Counted from the stretch's first letter, positions 1 to 5,226 are shown. The stretch: DNA of 5,995 bases from Synergistaceae bacterium UBA1358 (GCA_002306075.1 DBRW01000036.1:1-5995), one strand, 5' to 3'. Translations and numbers: made by a program. The notes: a model not told the origin generated them from the sequence alone.

Positions 1-378
1 GTAAAGAGGGAGCACCTCAAGACGATGCGGCCGGGATCCGTCTTTGTCGACGTGGCGATCGACCAGGGCGGGATAGGTGAAACTTCGCGCCCGACCAGCC
101 ATGACGATCCCGTATTTATCGAAGAGGGCGTAGTCCATTACTGTGTTGCGAACATGCCGGGCGCATACGCAAGGACCTCGACCATAGCTCTTTCAAACGC
201 CACTGTCGGTTACGGTGTTCAGATAGCATCCCAGGGCATAGTGAAGGCATGCGAGGAAAACAGGGCGATATGCAAAGGGCTGTCCGTCCACAAACACAGG
301 CTTACCCTTCCGGCGGTGGCCGATACATTCAAGATGGATCAGGAATATACGGATACGCTTACAGCATTGAAACTGTGA
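1..378 (+). CDS. ald: Alanine dehydrogenase, C-terminal part (5' end outside window)
   Basis: Catalyses NAD-dependent oxidative deamination of L-alanine to pyruvate and ammonia, or the reverse, in the cytoplasm. The frame is open from base 1 (VKREHLKTMRPGSV...), so the gene begins left of the window and about 125 residues are visible; full family members are about 370 residues. Recognised by the family segment VDVAIDQGG, whose second Asp is a conserved active-site residue, followed by ETSRPTSHDDPVF, then YCVANMPGAYARTSTIALSNAT (quoted here only in parts: the key residues are the Asn of VANMP and the TST/NAT block). The C-terminal KGLSVHKHRLT stretch also matches family members as I remember them. 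The internal ATG at base 25 is not a start because homology continues upstream of it. Stop TGA at 376-378. A hairpin terminator follows about 50 bp later, so this is the last gene of its transcript. In amino-acid-fermenting anaerobes the enzyme usually serves alanine use; direction here is not determinable. Confidence 0.95.
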   Translation, partial: VKREHLKTMRPGSVFVDVAIDQGGIGETSRPTSHDDPVFIEEGVVHYCVANMPGAYARTSTIALSNATVGYGVQIASQGIVKACEENRAICKGLSVHKHRLTLPAVADTFKMDQEYTDTLTALKL

Positions 379-430
379 CCTGTTCATGCCGGTCTGGTTT
401 CAAAAAAACTGTTAAAAGAAAAATAATAAA

Positions 431-467
431 GGGCGGGACTTTTCCGGTTCCGCCCCTTGACTTTTTT
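431..467. terminator. Bidirectional hairpin terminator between convergent ald and aminotransferase genes
   Basis: GGGCGGGAC (431-439) pairs with GTTCCGCCC (447-455) as nine base pairs, one of them G-U, around a 7-nt loop. On the + strand six T residues (462-467) follow after a 6-nt gap, so termination of ald is plausible but not textbook. On the - strand the stem is followed directly by a T-rich run (complement of 413-430), which is a better fit and would end the aminotransferase transcript. The T run lies just before the aminotransferase stop codon at 469-471, so the two genes share this element. Confidence 0.8.
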
Positions 468-468
468 G

Positions 469-1302
469 TTACATCCACCTCTTAAGGTTCGAGAGGTAAA
501 TTTTGTGTATATGCTTTGAAACCGGTCCCGGGTGTCCGTTTCCTATAGTCTGGTCACCGACTCTTACCACAGGAAGGACCTCTTTGATGGACCCTGAGAT
601 GAATGCTTCGTCTGCCTGTGCAAGTTCGCTTTCAAGAGGACATCTTTCCTCGACCTTGAAGTTATTTTCTTTCAGCAAGGTCACCAATATTTCCCTCGTG
701 ATGCCCCTTAGGACCTTACCGACCGGAGCAGTGATGATCTTTCCGTCCTTGCAGAGGAAAAAGCTGCTGGCCGTTGACTCCGTTATCTCTCCGTTCACTA
801 TGTAGAGGGCCTCGAATTCGTTTGGTTTCGCCTCTTTCATCGGGACATACCCAGTCAGGTAATTGGTGCTCTTTGCCTCGGGGAAGGGCCTCTGCGAGTA
901 GACCGGCCTCAGTGCTACCCCTCTGTTGAGTTCTTCCCGGGTCAACACGTGCGCTTCTTCAAAGATCACAAAAAAATCAGGTTCGGGAAAGCGCCCGTGG
1001 TCATTGATCCTTCCTCCGGTAATGTATGGTTTGATCACAAGATCCTTATCCGGAAGCGATTCGTGGCGGACTCCCCTTTTTATGATATCGGGAAGCTGCT
1101 TGATTATCTCTTCCGCCTCTATGCCGCACTTCTTTGCGCTTTCACTCAGCCGCTCGATATGCTCCCTGAGAGCGAATATATCTTTCCCGTATGTCCTTAT
1201 CGAGTCAAAAACTCCTATCCCGCGAAGGATAGCAAGGTCTGTAACAGGAATGCGGCATTCCTCCAACGGAACGAACGAACCCCTGTAATAGCAGATAGAC
1301 AT
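469..1302 (-). CDS. Class IV (fold-type IV) PLP-dependent aminotransferase, substrate unresolved
   Basis: A cytoplasmic PLP enzyme of the family that includes branched-chain aminotransferase (IlvE), D-amino-acid aminotransferase and aminodeoxychorismate lyase. With the start chosen here it is 277 residues, the usual length. Visible motifs are: N-terminal IPVTDLAILRGIGVFDSIRTY (first strand of the fold), HIERL with R51, the likely Schiff-base lysine K144 in EAKSTNYL, E175 in GEITESTASSFF (pyridine-nitrogen glutamate), VLRGITR at 197-203 and SGSIKEVLPV near the end. The Arg/His pair that binds substrate carboxylate in Bacillus D-alanine aminotransferase appears as Asp and Gly in my remembered alignment (TGGRINDHGRFP), so a canonical D-alanine aminotransferase is unlikely. 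An upstream in-frame extension to 1335 exists, but AAGGGG nine bases ahead of the ATG at 1302 favours this start. The gene is divergent from the racemase-family gene and convergent with ald. Family certain; exact reaction not assignable. Confidence 0.9.
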   Translation of the reverse strand: MSICYYRGSFVPLEECRIPVTDLAILRGIGVFDSIRTYGKDIFALREHIERLSESAKKCGIEAEEIIKQLPDIIKRGVRHESLPDKDLVIKPYITGGRINDHGRFPEPDFFVIFEEAHVLTREELNRGVALRPVYSQRPFPEAKSTNYLTGYVPMKEAKPNEFEALYIVNGEITESTASSFFLCKDGKIITAPVGKVLRGITREILVTLLKENNFKVEERCPLESELAQADEAFISGSIKEVLPVVRVGDQTIGNGHPGPVSKHIHKIYLSNLKRWM

Positions 1303-1311
1303 GAGCACCAA

Positions 1312-1317
1312 CCCCTT
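1312..1317 (-). promoter_or_regulatory. Ribosome binding site of the aminotransferase (decides start)
   Basis: Reads AAGGGG on the - strand, nine bases before the ATG at 1302-1300. The two in-frame ATGs further upstream (at 1320 and 1335) have only weak purine stretches ahead of them, and translation from 1302 places the conserved N-terminus (MSICYYRGSFVP) at the normal distance. Confidence 0.7.
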
Positions 1318-1355
1318 CATTACGTTGCATCCCATCGTACTTCCGACTTAGGAAC

Positions 1356-1382
1356 ATTATCACTCAACGAAACAAATTGCAA
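1356..1382 (-). promoter_or_regulatory. Candidate promoter of the aminotransferase gene
   Basis: On the - strand GATAAT (complement of 1356-1361) is a 5/6 match to a -10 box. The hexamer TTGCAA (1377-1382) stands upstream as a possible -35, but with a spacer of only 15 bp, which is short. Transcription would start near 1349 and leave a leader of about 46 nt. The -35 hexamer is the same one used by the promoter facing the other way. Weak to moderate support. Confidence 0.4.
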
Positions 1383-1405
1383 TCGAAAATAGTGAGGTCT
1401 ATAAT
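1377..1405 (+). promoter_or_regulatory. Sigma-70 type promoter of the racemase-family gene
   Basis: TTGCAA (1377-1382), a 17-bp spacer, then a perfect TATAAT (1400-1405). Consensus -10, optimal spacing and the position 39 bp before the start codon make this the most convincing promoter in the window. The predicted transcription start lies near 1412, giving a leader of about 30 nt that contains only the ribosome binding site. No operator-like repeat was seen in the leader. Confidence 0.8.
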
Positions 1406-1429
1406 TCATCAAATCAAATAAATTCGTTT

Positions 1430-1435
1430 GGGGAG
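1430..1435 (+). promoter_or_regulatory. Ribosome binding site of the racemase-family gene (decides start)
   Basis: GGGGAG lies eight bases ahead of the ATG at 1444. A GTG at 1435 is in frame but overlaps this site, so it cannot be the start served by it; the ATG is preferred. Confidence 0.8.
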
Positions 1436-1443
1436 TGTTTTCA

Positions 1444-2133
1444 ATGTCAGAAAAGATCCTGGGTGTCCTCGGCGGTATGGGCCCTGCCGCTTCCGCGGAA
1501 TTTTTGAAGATACTTGCGGAAAAATATCCTGCCGAAAAAGATCAGGACCACCCTGTCGTATATATGATATCGGACCCTAAGATCCCCGACCGCGGAAGCG
1601 CGATCGAGGGCAACGGGGAGGACCCTTCGCCATATTTGATAAACGATCTGGAGAAGCTGATCGGATGGGGTGCGGAACTGCTTGCCGTACCATGCAACAC
1701 AGCCCATTACTTTATCGACAGGTTCAGGGACCGGATAGGGGTCCCGATCGTTCACATAATAGAAGCCACGGTCGAGGCTTCGATGAAAAAATCTCCGAAG
1801 GGAGCCTGGATGATATCGACGATGGGCACGGCAAGGTCGGGACTTTATCAGAAGGCGGCTGCCGACAGGGGATACCGTCTTATGATACCGCCTGAGGATG
1901 TGCGGAAAGAGATCCAGAAGGCGATAGTCTTCGTAAAGTCGGGAAAGATGGAGGATGCCGCGCGCGCGATAGAAAGAGTCGCGGCAAAACTCTGGGAGAT
2001 AGAGGATCTGCCCATAGTAACGGCATGCACTGAACTGCCGCTCGCATACGATGCGTCGGACCTTCCGAAAGATAAGAACATATCCAGCCTTGATGCGCTT
2101 GCAGATGCCTGTATAAAGGCTCTGACGGAATAA
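1444..2133 (+). CDS. Aspartate/glutamate racemase family amino-acid racemase
   Basis: A 229-residue cytosolic, cofactor-independent racemase of the Asp/Glu racemase superfamily, which interconverts L- and D-amino acids with two cysteines acting as acid and base. Seen in sequence: the N-terminal VLGGMGPAAS loop (8-17), first catalytic cysteine C84 in PCNTAH, a substrate/phosphate-like loop STMGTARSGLY (125-135), and second catalytic cysteine C195 in TACTELPL. Both halves of the pseudo-symmetric fold and both cysteines are present, and length matches the roughly 230 residues usual for the family, so it should be active. The GGMGP and CNTAH signatures point to the aspartate-racemase branch rather than to glutamate racemase MurI, but substrate assignment within this branch is unreliable. 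It is transcribed alone from its own strong promoter, divergent from the class IV aminotransferase; together with ald upstream the context is amino-acid conversion. A D-aminoacyl product for cell wall or for secretion is possible but only inferred. Confidence 0.92.
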   Translation: MSEKILGVLGGMGPAASAEFLKILAEKYPAEKDQDHPVVYMISDPKIPDRGSAIEGNGEDPSPYLINDLEKLIGWGAELLAVPCNTAHYFIDRFRDRIGVPIVHIIEATVEASMKKSPKGAWMISTMGTARSGLYQKAAADRGYRLMIPPEDVRKEIQKAIVFVKSGKMEDAARAIERVAAKLWEIEDLPIVTACTELPLAYDASDLPKDKNISSLDALADACIKALTE

Positions 2134-2140
2134 CACATAC

Positions 2141-2174
2141 TTTGAGGGGCTCAGCCGCTGCTGTGCCCCTCAGA
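2141..2174 (+). terminator. Stable hairpin after the racemase gene, without a U-tract
   Basis: GAGGGGC (2144-2150) pairs with GCCCCTC (2165-2171); the loop holds a second stem CAGC (2152-2155) with GCTG (2160-2163) closed by a tetraloop, and the outer bases TTT/AGA add three more pairs including one G-U. It lies 8 bp after the stop codon, where a terminator would be expected, but no T-run follows, so it may be an RNA 3'-end stabiliser or a terminator that needs a factor. Confidence 0.45.
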
Positions 2175-2218
2175 GCTGCATCCCTGATAAGATCACACTC
2201 AATAGGCAATTTTACTGA

Positions 2219-2246
2219 TTGAAGCATAGGAAAAAAGAGATACTAT
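2219..2246 (+). promoter_or_regulatory. Candidate promoter of the Rrf2-ferredoxin-hcp cluster
   Basis: TTGAAG (2219-2224), 16-bp spacer, TACTAT (2241-2246); each hexamer matches the consensus at four of six positions. Predicted transcription start is near 2253, just ahead of the palindrome at 2259-2282, so a repressor bound there would cover the initially transcribed region. The region is AT-rich and other -10-like hexamers exist nearby, so exact placement is uncertain. Confidence 0.4.
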
Positions 2247-2249
2247 CTC
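2237..2249. repeat. Short inverted repeat overlapping the candidate -10 box
   Basis: GAGATA (2237-2242) and TATCTC (2244-2249) form a perfect 6-1-6 inverted repeat. It overlaps the proposed -10 hexamer and precedes the larger palindrome by nine bases. It may be a second protein-binding site or chance in an AT-rich stretch. Confidence 0.35.
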
Positions 2250-2258
2250 AATTAAGTT

Positions 2259-2282
2259 ATTAAGGTATTTAAATACCTTAAT
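2259..2282. promoter_or_regulatory. Perfect 24-bp palindromic operator, probable Rrf2 binding site
   Basis: The half-site ATTAAGGTATTT (2259-2270) is followed directly by its exact reverse complement AAATACCTTAAT (2271-2282); all twelve pairs match. It lies 21 bp before the Rrf2 start codon and after the candidate -10 box, the typical place for an autoregulatory operator. The AAG..TATTT/AAATA..CTT layout resembles, from memory, the NsrR-type AAGATGCATTT inverted repeats more than the IscR type-1 site. I saw no second copy in the gaps ahead of the ferredoxin or hcp genes, which fits control of the whole cluster from this one site. Binding by the adjacent protein is inference. Confidence 0.7.
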
Positions 2283-2292
2283 TATTTCAGGC

Positions 2293-2298
2293 AGGTGA
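2293..2298 (+). promoter_or_regulatory. Ribosome binding site supporting a TTG start
   Basis: AGGTGA lies five bases before TTG at 2304. The next in-frame ATG (2355) would delete the first helix of the winged-helix domain, so the TTG start is required on homology grounds and this site supports it. Confidence 0.65.
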
Positions 2299-2303
2299 GA
2301 TAG

Positions 2304-2702
2304 TTGGCAAAGGTAGCCGGTTTCAGCGAAGCGACATATATAGGACTGCACGCCATGGTACTGATAGCGCAGAAAAACGGTGAGAGGATCTCGATAAAGG
2401 ATATGGCTGAGACGATATGCGTCTCGGAGGCGCATCTGGCGAAGGTGATACTGAGGCTTGCACATACAGGACTTATCAGCACGACGAGAGGTCCCGGCGG
2501 AGGAGCGGTCCTTGCAAAAGAACCGAAAGAGATAAGTTTTCTGGATATCGTTGAGGCGATCGAGGGCCCGCTCGAAAATTCGAAGTGTGTTTTCGGAAGT
2601 AAAAGGTGTTCACATCCCGGATGTATTTTCGGAGATTTTCTCGAAAAAATGACTAAAGAGGCAAAAGAGTGGTTAAGGTCCAAAACATTGGATAAATTTT
2701 AA
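2304..2702 (+). CDS. Rrf2-family winged-helix regulator with three-cysteine Fe-S motif
   Basis: A 132-residue cytoplasmic DNA-binding protein, the usual Rrf2 size (NsrR, IscR, CymR group). N-terminal FSEATYIGLHAMVLIAQ forms the first helix, ISIKDMAETICVSEAHLAKVILRL (30-52, given here by its ends) is the helix-turn-helix, and TRGPGGGAVLAKEP (61-74) is the wing with the family's R-G-x-x-GG signature. LDIVEAIEGP (80-89) starts the dimerisation helix. Cysteines C95, C102 and C107 are spaced C-x6-C-x4-C, where NsrR and IscR carry three cluster-binding cysteines; this suggests an Fe-S cluster sensing NO, oxygen or redox state. The start is TTG, which may limit expression. It heads the cluster with the ferredoxin-like gene 34 bp downstream and has a perfect palindrome just upstream, so autoregulation and control of hcp are likely. 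The exact subfamily (NsrR-like or other) cannot be settled by eye. Confidence 0.93.
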   Translation: MAKVAGFSEATYIGLHAMVLIAQKNGERISIKDMAETICVSEAHLAKVILRLAHTGLISTTRGPGGGAVLAKEPKEISFLDIVEAIEGPLENSKCVFGSKRCSHPGCIFGDFLEKMTKEAKEWLRSKTLDKF

Positions 2703-2736
2703 AAAACAACAATAAATTTAGGGGAGGAATAGTTCA

Positions 2737-3480
2737 ATGAGAAAGATAATCAAGATCGATGAGTCAAAATGCGACGGATGCGGACTTTGTGCGGAAGCAT
2801 GCCACGAAGGTGCGATAGTGATAGAGAACGGAAAGGCGAAACTTATAAGCGACAGTTACTGTGACGGCCTTGGTGACTGTATCGGAGAATGCCCGCGGGG
2901 CGCCATCTCGTTTGAGATGAGAGAAGCCGCCGAATACGATGAGGCAGCGGTAAAGGCAAGAATGGCGGCAAAGAAGAGTCCATGCAGCGGAACGCTCCCC
3001 TGTGGATGCCCCGGAAGCATGGCAAGGGAACTGAAGCCGAACAAACCGGAGAAGCCTGTGCATGAAGAGGGAAAAACTCCATGCGGACAGGAATCCGAAC
3101 TCCGCAACTGGCCGGTCCAGCTCGCGCTCGTTCCTGTCCAGGCTCCCTACCTTGAAGGGGCCAAGCTTCTTATAGCCGCGGACTGCACAGCGTTCTCCTT
3201 CCCCAATTTCCACAGGGATCTCCTTCCCGGAAAAGTATGCCTTGTCGGATGCCCCAAACTTGACGAGACAGAGCCATATATCGAAAAACTTGCACAGATC
3301 ATCAAGCTGAACGGGATATCTGAGATAGACGTGGCGTACATGGAAGTCCCATGCTGCGGCGGACTTGTAAAACTGGTCGATGCGGCGGTGAAGAGATCGG
3401 GCATGCCGGTAACGCTGAAACTCATAAAACTTTCGCTGGCAGGCAAGTTTCTTGAGGTAAGGCAGATATTCCCGAACTAA
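2737..3480 (+). CDS. Multi-cysteine 4Fe-4S ferredoxin-like protein, probable Hcp partner
   Basis: A 247-residue soluble iron-sulfur protein. An N-terminal bacterial-type ferredoxin domain carries C12-x2-C15-x2-C18-x3-C22 and then C42-x5-C48-x3-C52-P. The second set lacks the second cysteine of the standard pattern (position 45 is Leu), so the second cluster is either 3Fe-type or uses another ligand. A linker with PCSGTLPCGCPGS (C83, C89, C91) and TPCG (C116) follows. The C-terminal domain (about 124-247) begins NWPVQLALVP and holds AADCTAFSF (C150), CLVGCPKLD (C168, C172) and EVPCCGGL (C206, C207); I know this domain from clostridial proteins annotated only as 4Fe-4S binding proteins, without an assigned reaction. 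No signal peptide or membrane segment. GGAGG stands nine bases before the ATG. Its place 34 bp after the regulator and 61 bp before hcp suggests it feeds electrons to Hcp; this is inference. Confidence 0.88.
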   Translation: MRKIIKIDESKCDGCGLCAEACHEGAIVIENGKAKLISDSYCDGLGDCIGECPRGAISFEMREAAEYDEAAVKARMAAKKSPCSGTLPCGCPGSMARELKPNKPEKPVHEEGKTPCGQESELRNWPVQLALVPVQAPYLEGAKLLIAADCTAFSFPNFHRDLLPGKVCLVGCPKLDETEPYIEKLAQIIKLNGISEIDVAYMEVPCCGGLVKLVDAAVKRSGMPVTLKLIKLSLAGKFLEVRQIFPN

Positions 3481-3525
3481 GAAATTTTCAACAGACAGTA
3501 CCTGTATATAGGAAAGAAAAAAATT

Positions 3526-3531
3526 AAGGAG
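3526..3531 (+). promoter_or_regulatory. Ribosome binding site of hcp (decides start)
   Basis: AAGGAG lies ten bases before the ATG at 3542. An in-frame GTG at 3533 is only one base from this site and cannot be served by it. Starting at the ATG also gives the family N-terminus MFCYQCEQ exactly. Confidence 0.85.
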
Positions 3532-3541
3532 AGTGACTTCG

Positions 3542-5140
3542 ATGTTTTGTTATCAGTGTGAACAGGCAGCAAAGGGTACAGGATGCACGGCAATGGGGGT
3601 ATGCGGCAAAGATCCGCGGACAGCGGCCCTTCAGGACCTTCTTCTTTATGAGACGATGATCCTTTCGGATGCAGCGCTTCAGTCAGGCAACTGCTCCGAC
3701 GAGGTGGCTGAAAGAGTTATCGAGAACTTATTTTCAACAGTGACGAATGTAAATTTTGACCCGGAAAAAATAGCCGAACTTATCAAAGAGACCAGGAAGG
3801 CGACCGATGAGTTTGCAGGCGGATGTTCATGCTGCTGCGGATGCGGCTGTTCGGAGGAACCCACGATCGAAGAACTGGTCGAAGAGGGCGAAGGATACTC
3901 ACCTCAGGCGGACATAGACAGATACGGCGCAGACCTTGGCGGTCTCAAATGGCTTGCCATTTACGGGCTGAAAGGTATGGCCGCATATGCCGACCATGCC
4001 TGGATACTCGGTCATAAGGACAACGAGGTCAACAGGTTCTTCCTTGAGGCAATGTCCGAACTGCTCAACGAGGATATCACGGTCGATTCGATGCTCGCGC
4101 TCAATCTGAAGATAGGCGAAATTAACCTGAAGGTAATGGAATTGCTTGATGCGGCCAACACAGGCACATACGGACATCCCGAACCTACGATGGTGAGGGT
4201 GACACCGGTGAAGGGCAAGGCGATCCTTGTTTCGGGACACGACCTCGGCGATCTCGAAGAACTGCTGAAACAGACAGAGGGCAAGGGGATAAATGTTTAC
4301 ACCCATGGCGAGATGCTCCCCTGCAACGCATATCCCGGCCTCAAAAAGTATCCCCATCTGGTCGGCAATTACGGCGGTGCATGGCAGGATCAGCAGAAGG
4401 AATTTGAGGAATTCCCGGGCGCCATCCTTATGACGACGAACTGTATCCAGAAGCCGAAAGAGAGCTACATGGCAAGGATCTTTACGTGCGGGCTGGTAGA
4501 ATGGCCCGGAGCGGTCCACATCGAAAACAGGGATTTTGCGCCTGTGATCAAAGCTGCCCTTGAAGCTCCCGGGTTCGCGGAGGATGCGCCCGAAAAGAGG
4601 ATAATGATAGGGTTCGCACGGAATGCAGTCCTCGGAGCCGCGGAGAAAGTCGTCGAACTTGTCAAAGAGGGCAAGATCCGCCACTTCTTCCTCATCGGCG
4701 GATGTGACGGAGCCAAGTCCGGACGCAACTACTACACCGAATTTGCGGAAAAAGCACCGAAGGATACCGTCATCCTTACGCTCGCATGCGGCAAGTACCG
4801 CTTCAACAAGCTTGAATTCGGAGACATCGAAGGCATACCCCGTCTACTTGACTGCGGACAGTGCAACGATGCATACTCGGCGATCAGGATCGCCGCGGCG
4901 CTGGCAGAGGTATTCAATACCGACGTCAACGGACTTCCTCTCTCACTTGTCCTCTCATGGTACGAGCAGAAAGCGGTATGCATACTCCTGACGCTCCTCC
5001 ATCTGGGTATAAATGGGATCAGGCTCGGCCCCACGCTCCCGGCATTCATAGGCCCCGCAGTACTTGATGTGCTTGTCAAAAACTTCGACATCAAGCCGAT
5101 CGGGACAGCCGAAGAGGATCTCGAGGCCATACTTGGCTAA
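3542..5140 (+). CDS. hcp: Hybrid cluster protein (Hcp, hydroxylamine/NO reductase), class I
   Basis: A 532-residue cytoplasmic Fe-S enzyme that reduces NO (to N2O) and hydroxylamine and is linked in E. coli to protein S-nitrosylation. The N-terminal cluster motif is C3-x2-C6-x8-C15-x5-C21, the spacing of class I Hcp from strict anaerobes rather than the longer enterobacterial class II spacing. All hybrid-cluster ligands can be matched to Desulfovibrio vulgaris Hcp: H233 (GHDL), E257 (THGEMLP), C301 (TTNC), C388 (GGCDG, the persulfide cysteine), C416 (ACGKYR), C441 (GQCNDAY), E475 and K477 (WYEQKAV). The protein should therefore be catalytically competent. It is slightly shorter than the roughly 550-residue relatives, chiefly near residues 92-125, where it carries CSCCCGCGC (95-103), a segment I do not recall in the family. 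Extra cysteines C261 and C438 lie next to cluster ligands. It is last in the regulator-ferredoxin-hcp cluster and is followed by a strong terminator. Confidence 0.97.
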   Translation: MFCYQCEQAAKGTGCTAMGVCGKDPRTAALQDLLLYETMILSDAALQSGNCSDEVAERVIENLFSTVTNVNFDPEKIAELIKETRKATDEFAGGCSCCCGCGCSEEPTIEELVEEGEGYSPQADIDRYGADLGGLKWLAIYGLKGMAAYADHAWILGHKDNEVNRFFLEAMSELLNEDITVDSMLALNLKIGEINLKVMELLDAANTGTYGHPEPTMVRVTPVKGKAILVSGHDLGDLEELLKQTEGKGINVYTHGEMLPCNAYPGLKKYPHLVGNYGGAWQDQQKEFEEFPGAILMTTNCIQKPKESYMARIFTCGLVEWPGAVHIENRDFAPVIKAALEAPGFAEDAPEKRIMIGFARNAVLGAAEKVVELVKEGKIRHFFLIGGCDGAKSGRNYYTEFAEKAPKDTVILTLACGKYRFNKLEFGDIEGIPRLLDCGQCNDAYSAIRIAAALAEVFNTDVNGLPLSLVLSWYEQKAVCILLTLLHLGINGIRLGPTLPAFIGPAVLDVLVKNFDIKPIGTAEEDLEAILG

Positions 5141-5176
5141 TATCAAAGGATAGGCAGAAAGCCTGCCGCATAGTTA

Positions 5177-5226
5177 TAAAAAACGCCCCGCCCGGCTCTT
5201 GAGCCAGGCGGGGCTTCTTATATCTT
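5177..5226. terminator. Strong bidirectional intrinsic terminator between hcp and pgm
   Basis: GCCCCGCC (5185-5192) pairs with GGCGGGGC (5207-5214); after one C/A mismatch GGCTC (5194-5198) pairs with GAGCC (5201-5205) around a tight TT turn. On the - strand the stem is followed by CGTTTTTTATAA (complement of 5173-5184), a textbook T6 tract ending pgm. On the + strand a T-rich TTCTTATATCTT (5215-5226) ends hcp. A small 5-bp hairpin (5153-5157 with 5163-5167) lies between the hcp stop codon and this terminator and has no clear role. Confidence 0.92.

Noticed and set aside
25..27. ATG at 25 as the start of the left-most gene
   Set aside because: Alanine dehydrogenase homology runs through the codons before it, so this is an internal methionine of a truncated gene.
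1303..1335. N-terminal extension of the aminotransferase by 11 residues (start at 1335)
   Set aside because: The extra residues (MGCNVMKGLVL) have no family counterpart and the good AAGGGG site serves the ATG at 1302.
1447..2136. A 229-residue open frame on the - strand across the whole racemase gene
   Set aside because: It mirrors the codon pattern of the racemase on the opposite strand, shows no recognisable domain, and the + strand frame has promoter, ribosome binding site and catalytic motifs.
2843..3107. Several 79-149 residue - strand frames within the ferredoxin-like gene
   Set aside because: They are composition shadows of the cysteine- and glycine-rich + strand frame with no start signals or domain resemblance.
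3481..3541. Internal promoter before hcp, based on TGTATATA near 3503-3510
   Set aside because: No acceptable -35 hexamer lies 16-18 bp upstream and the gap is short; co-transcription from the upstream promoter is simpler.
3899..4684. A 261-residue open frame on the - strand inside hcp
   Set aside because: No ribosome binding site or family motif is evident, and it lies wholly within the strongly conserved Hcp coding frame; it is a shadow of that frame.
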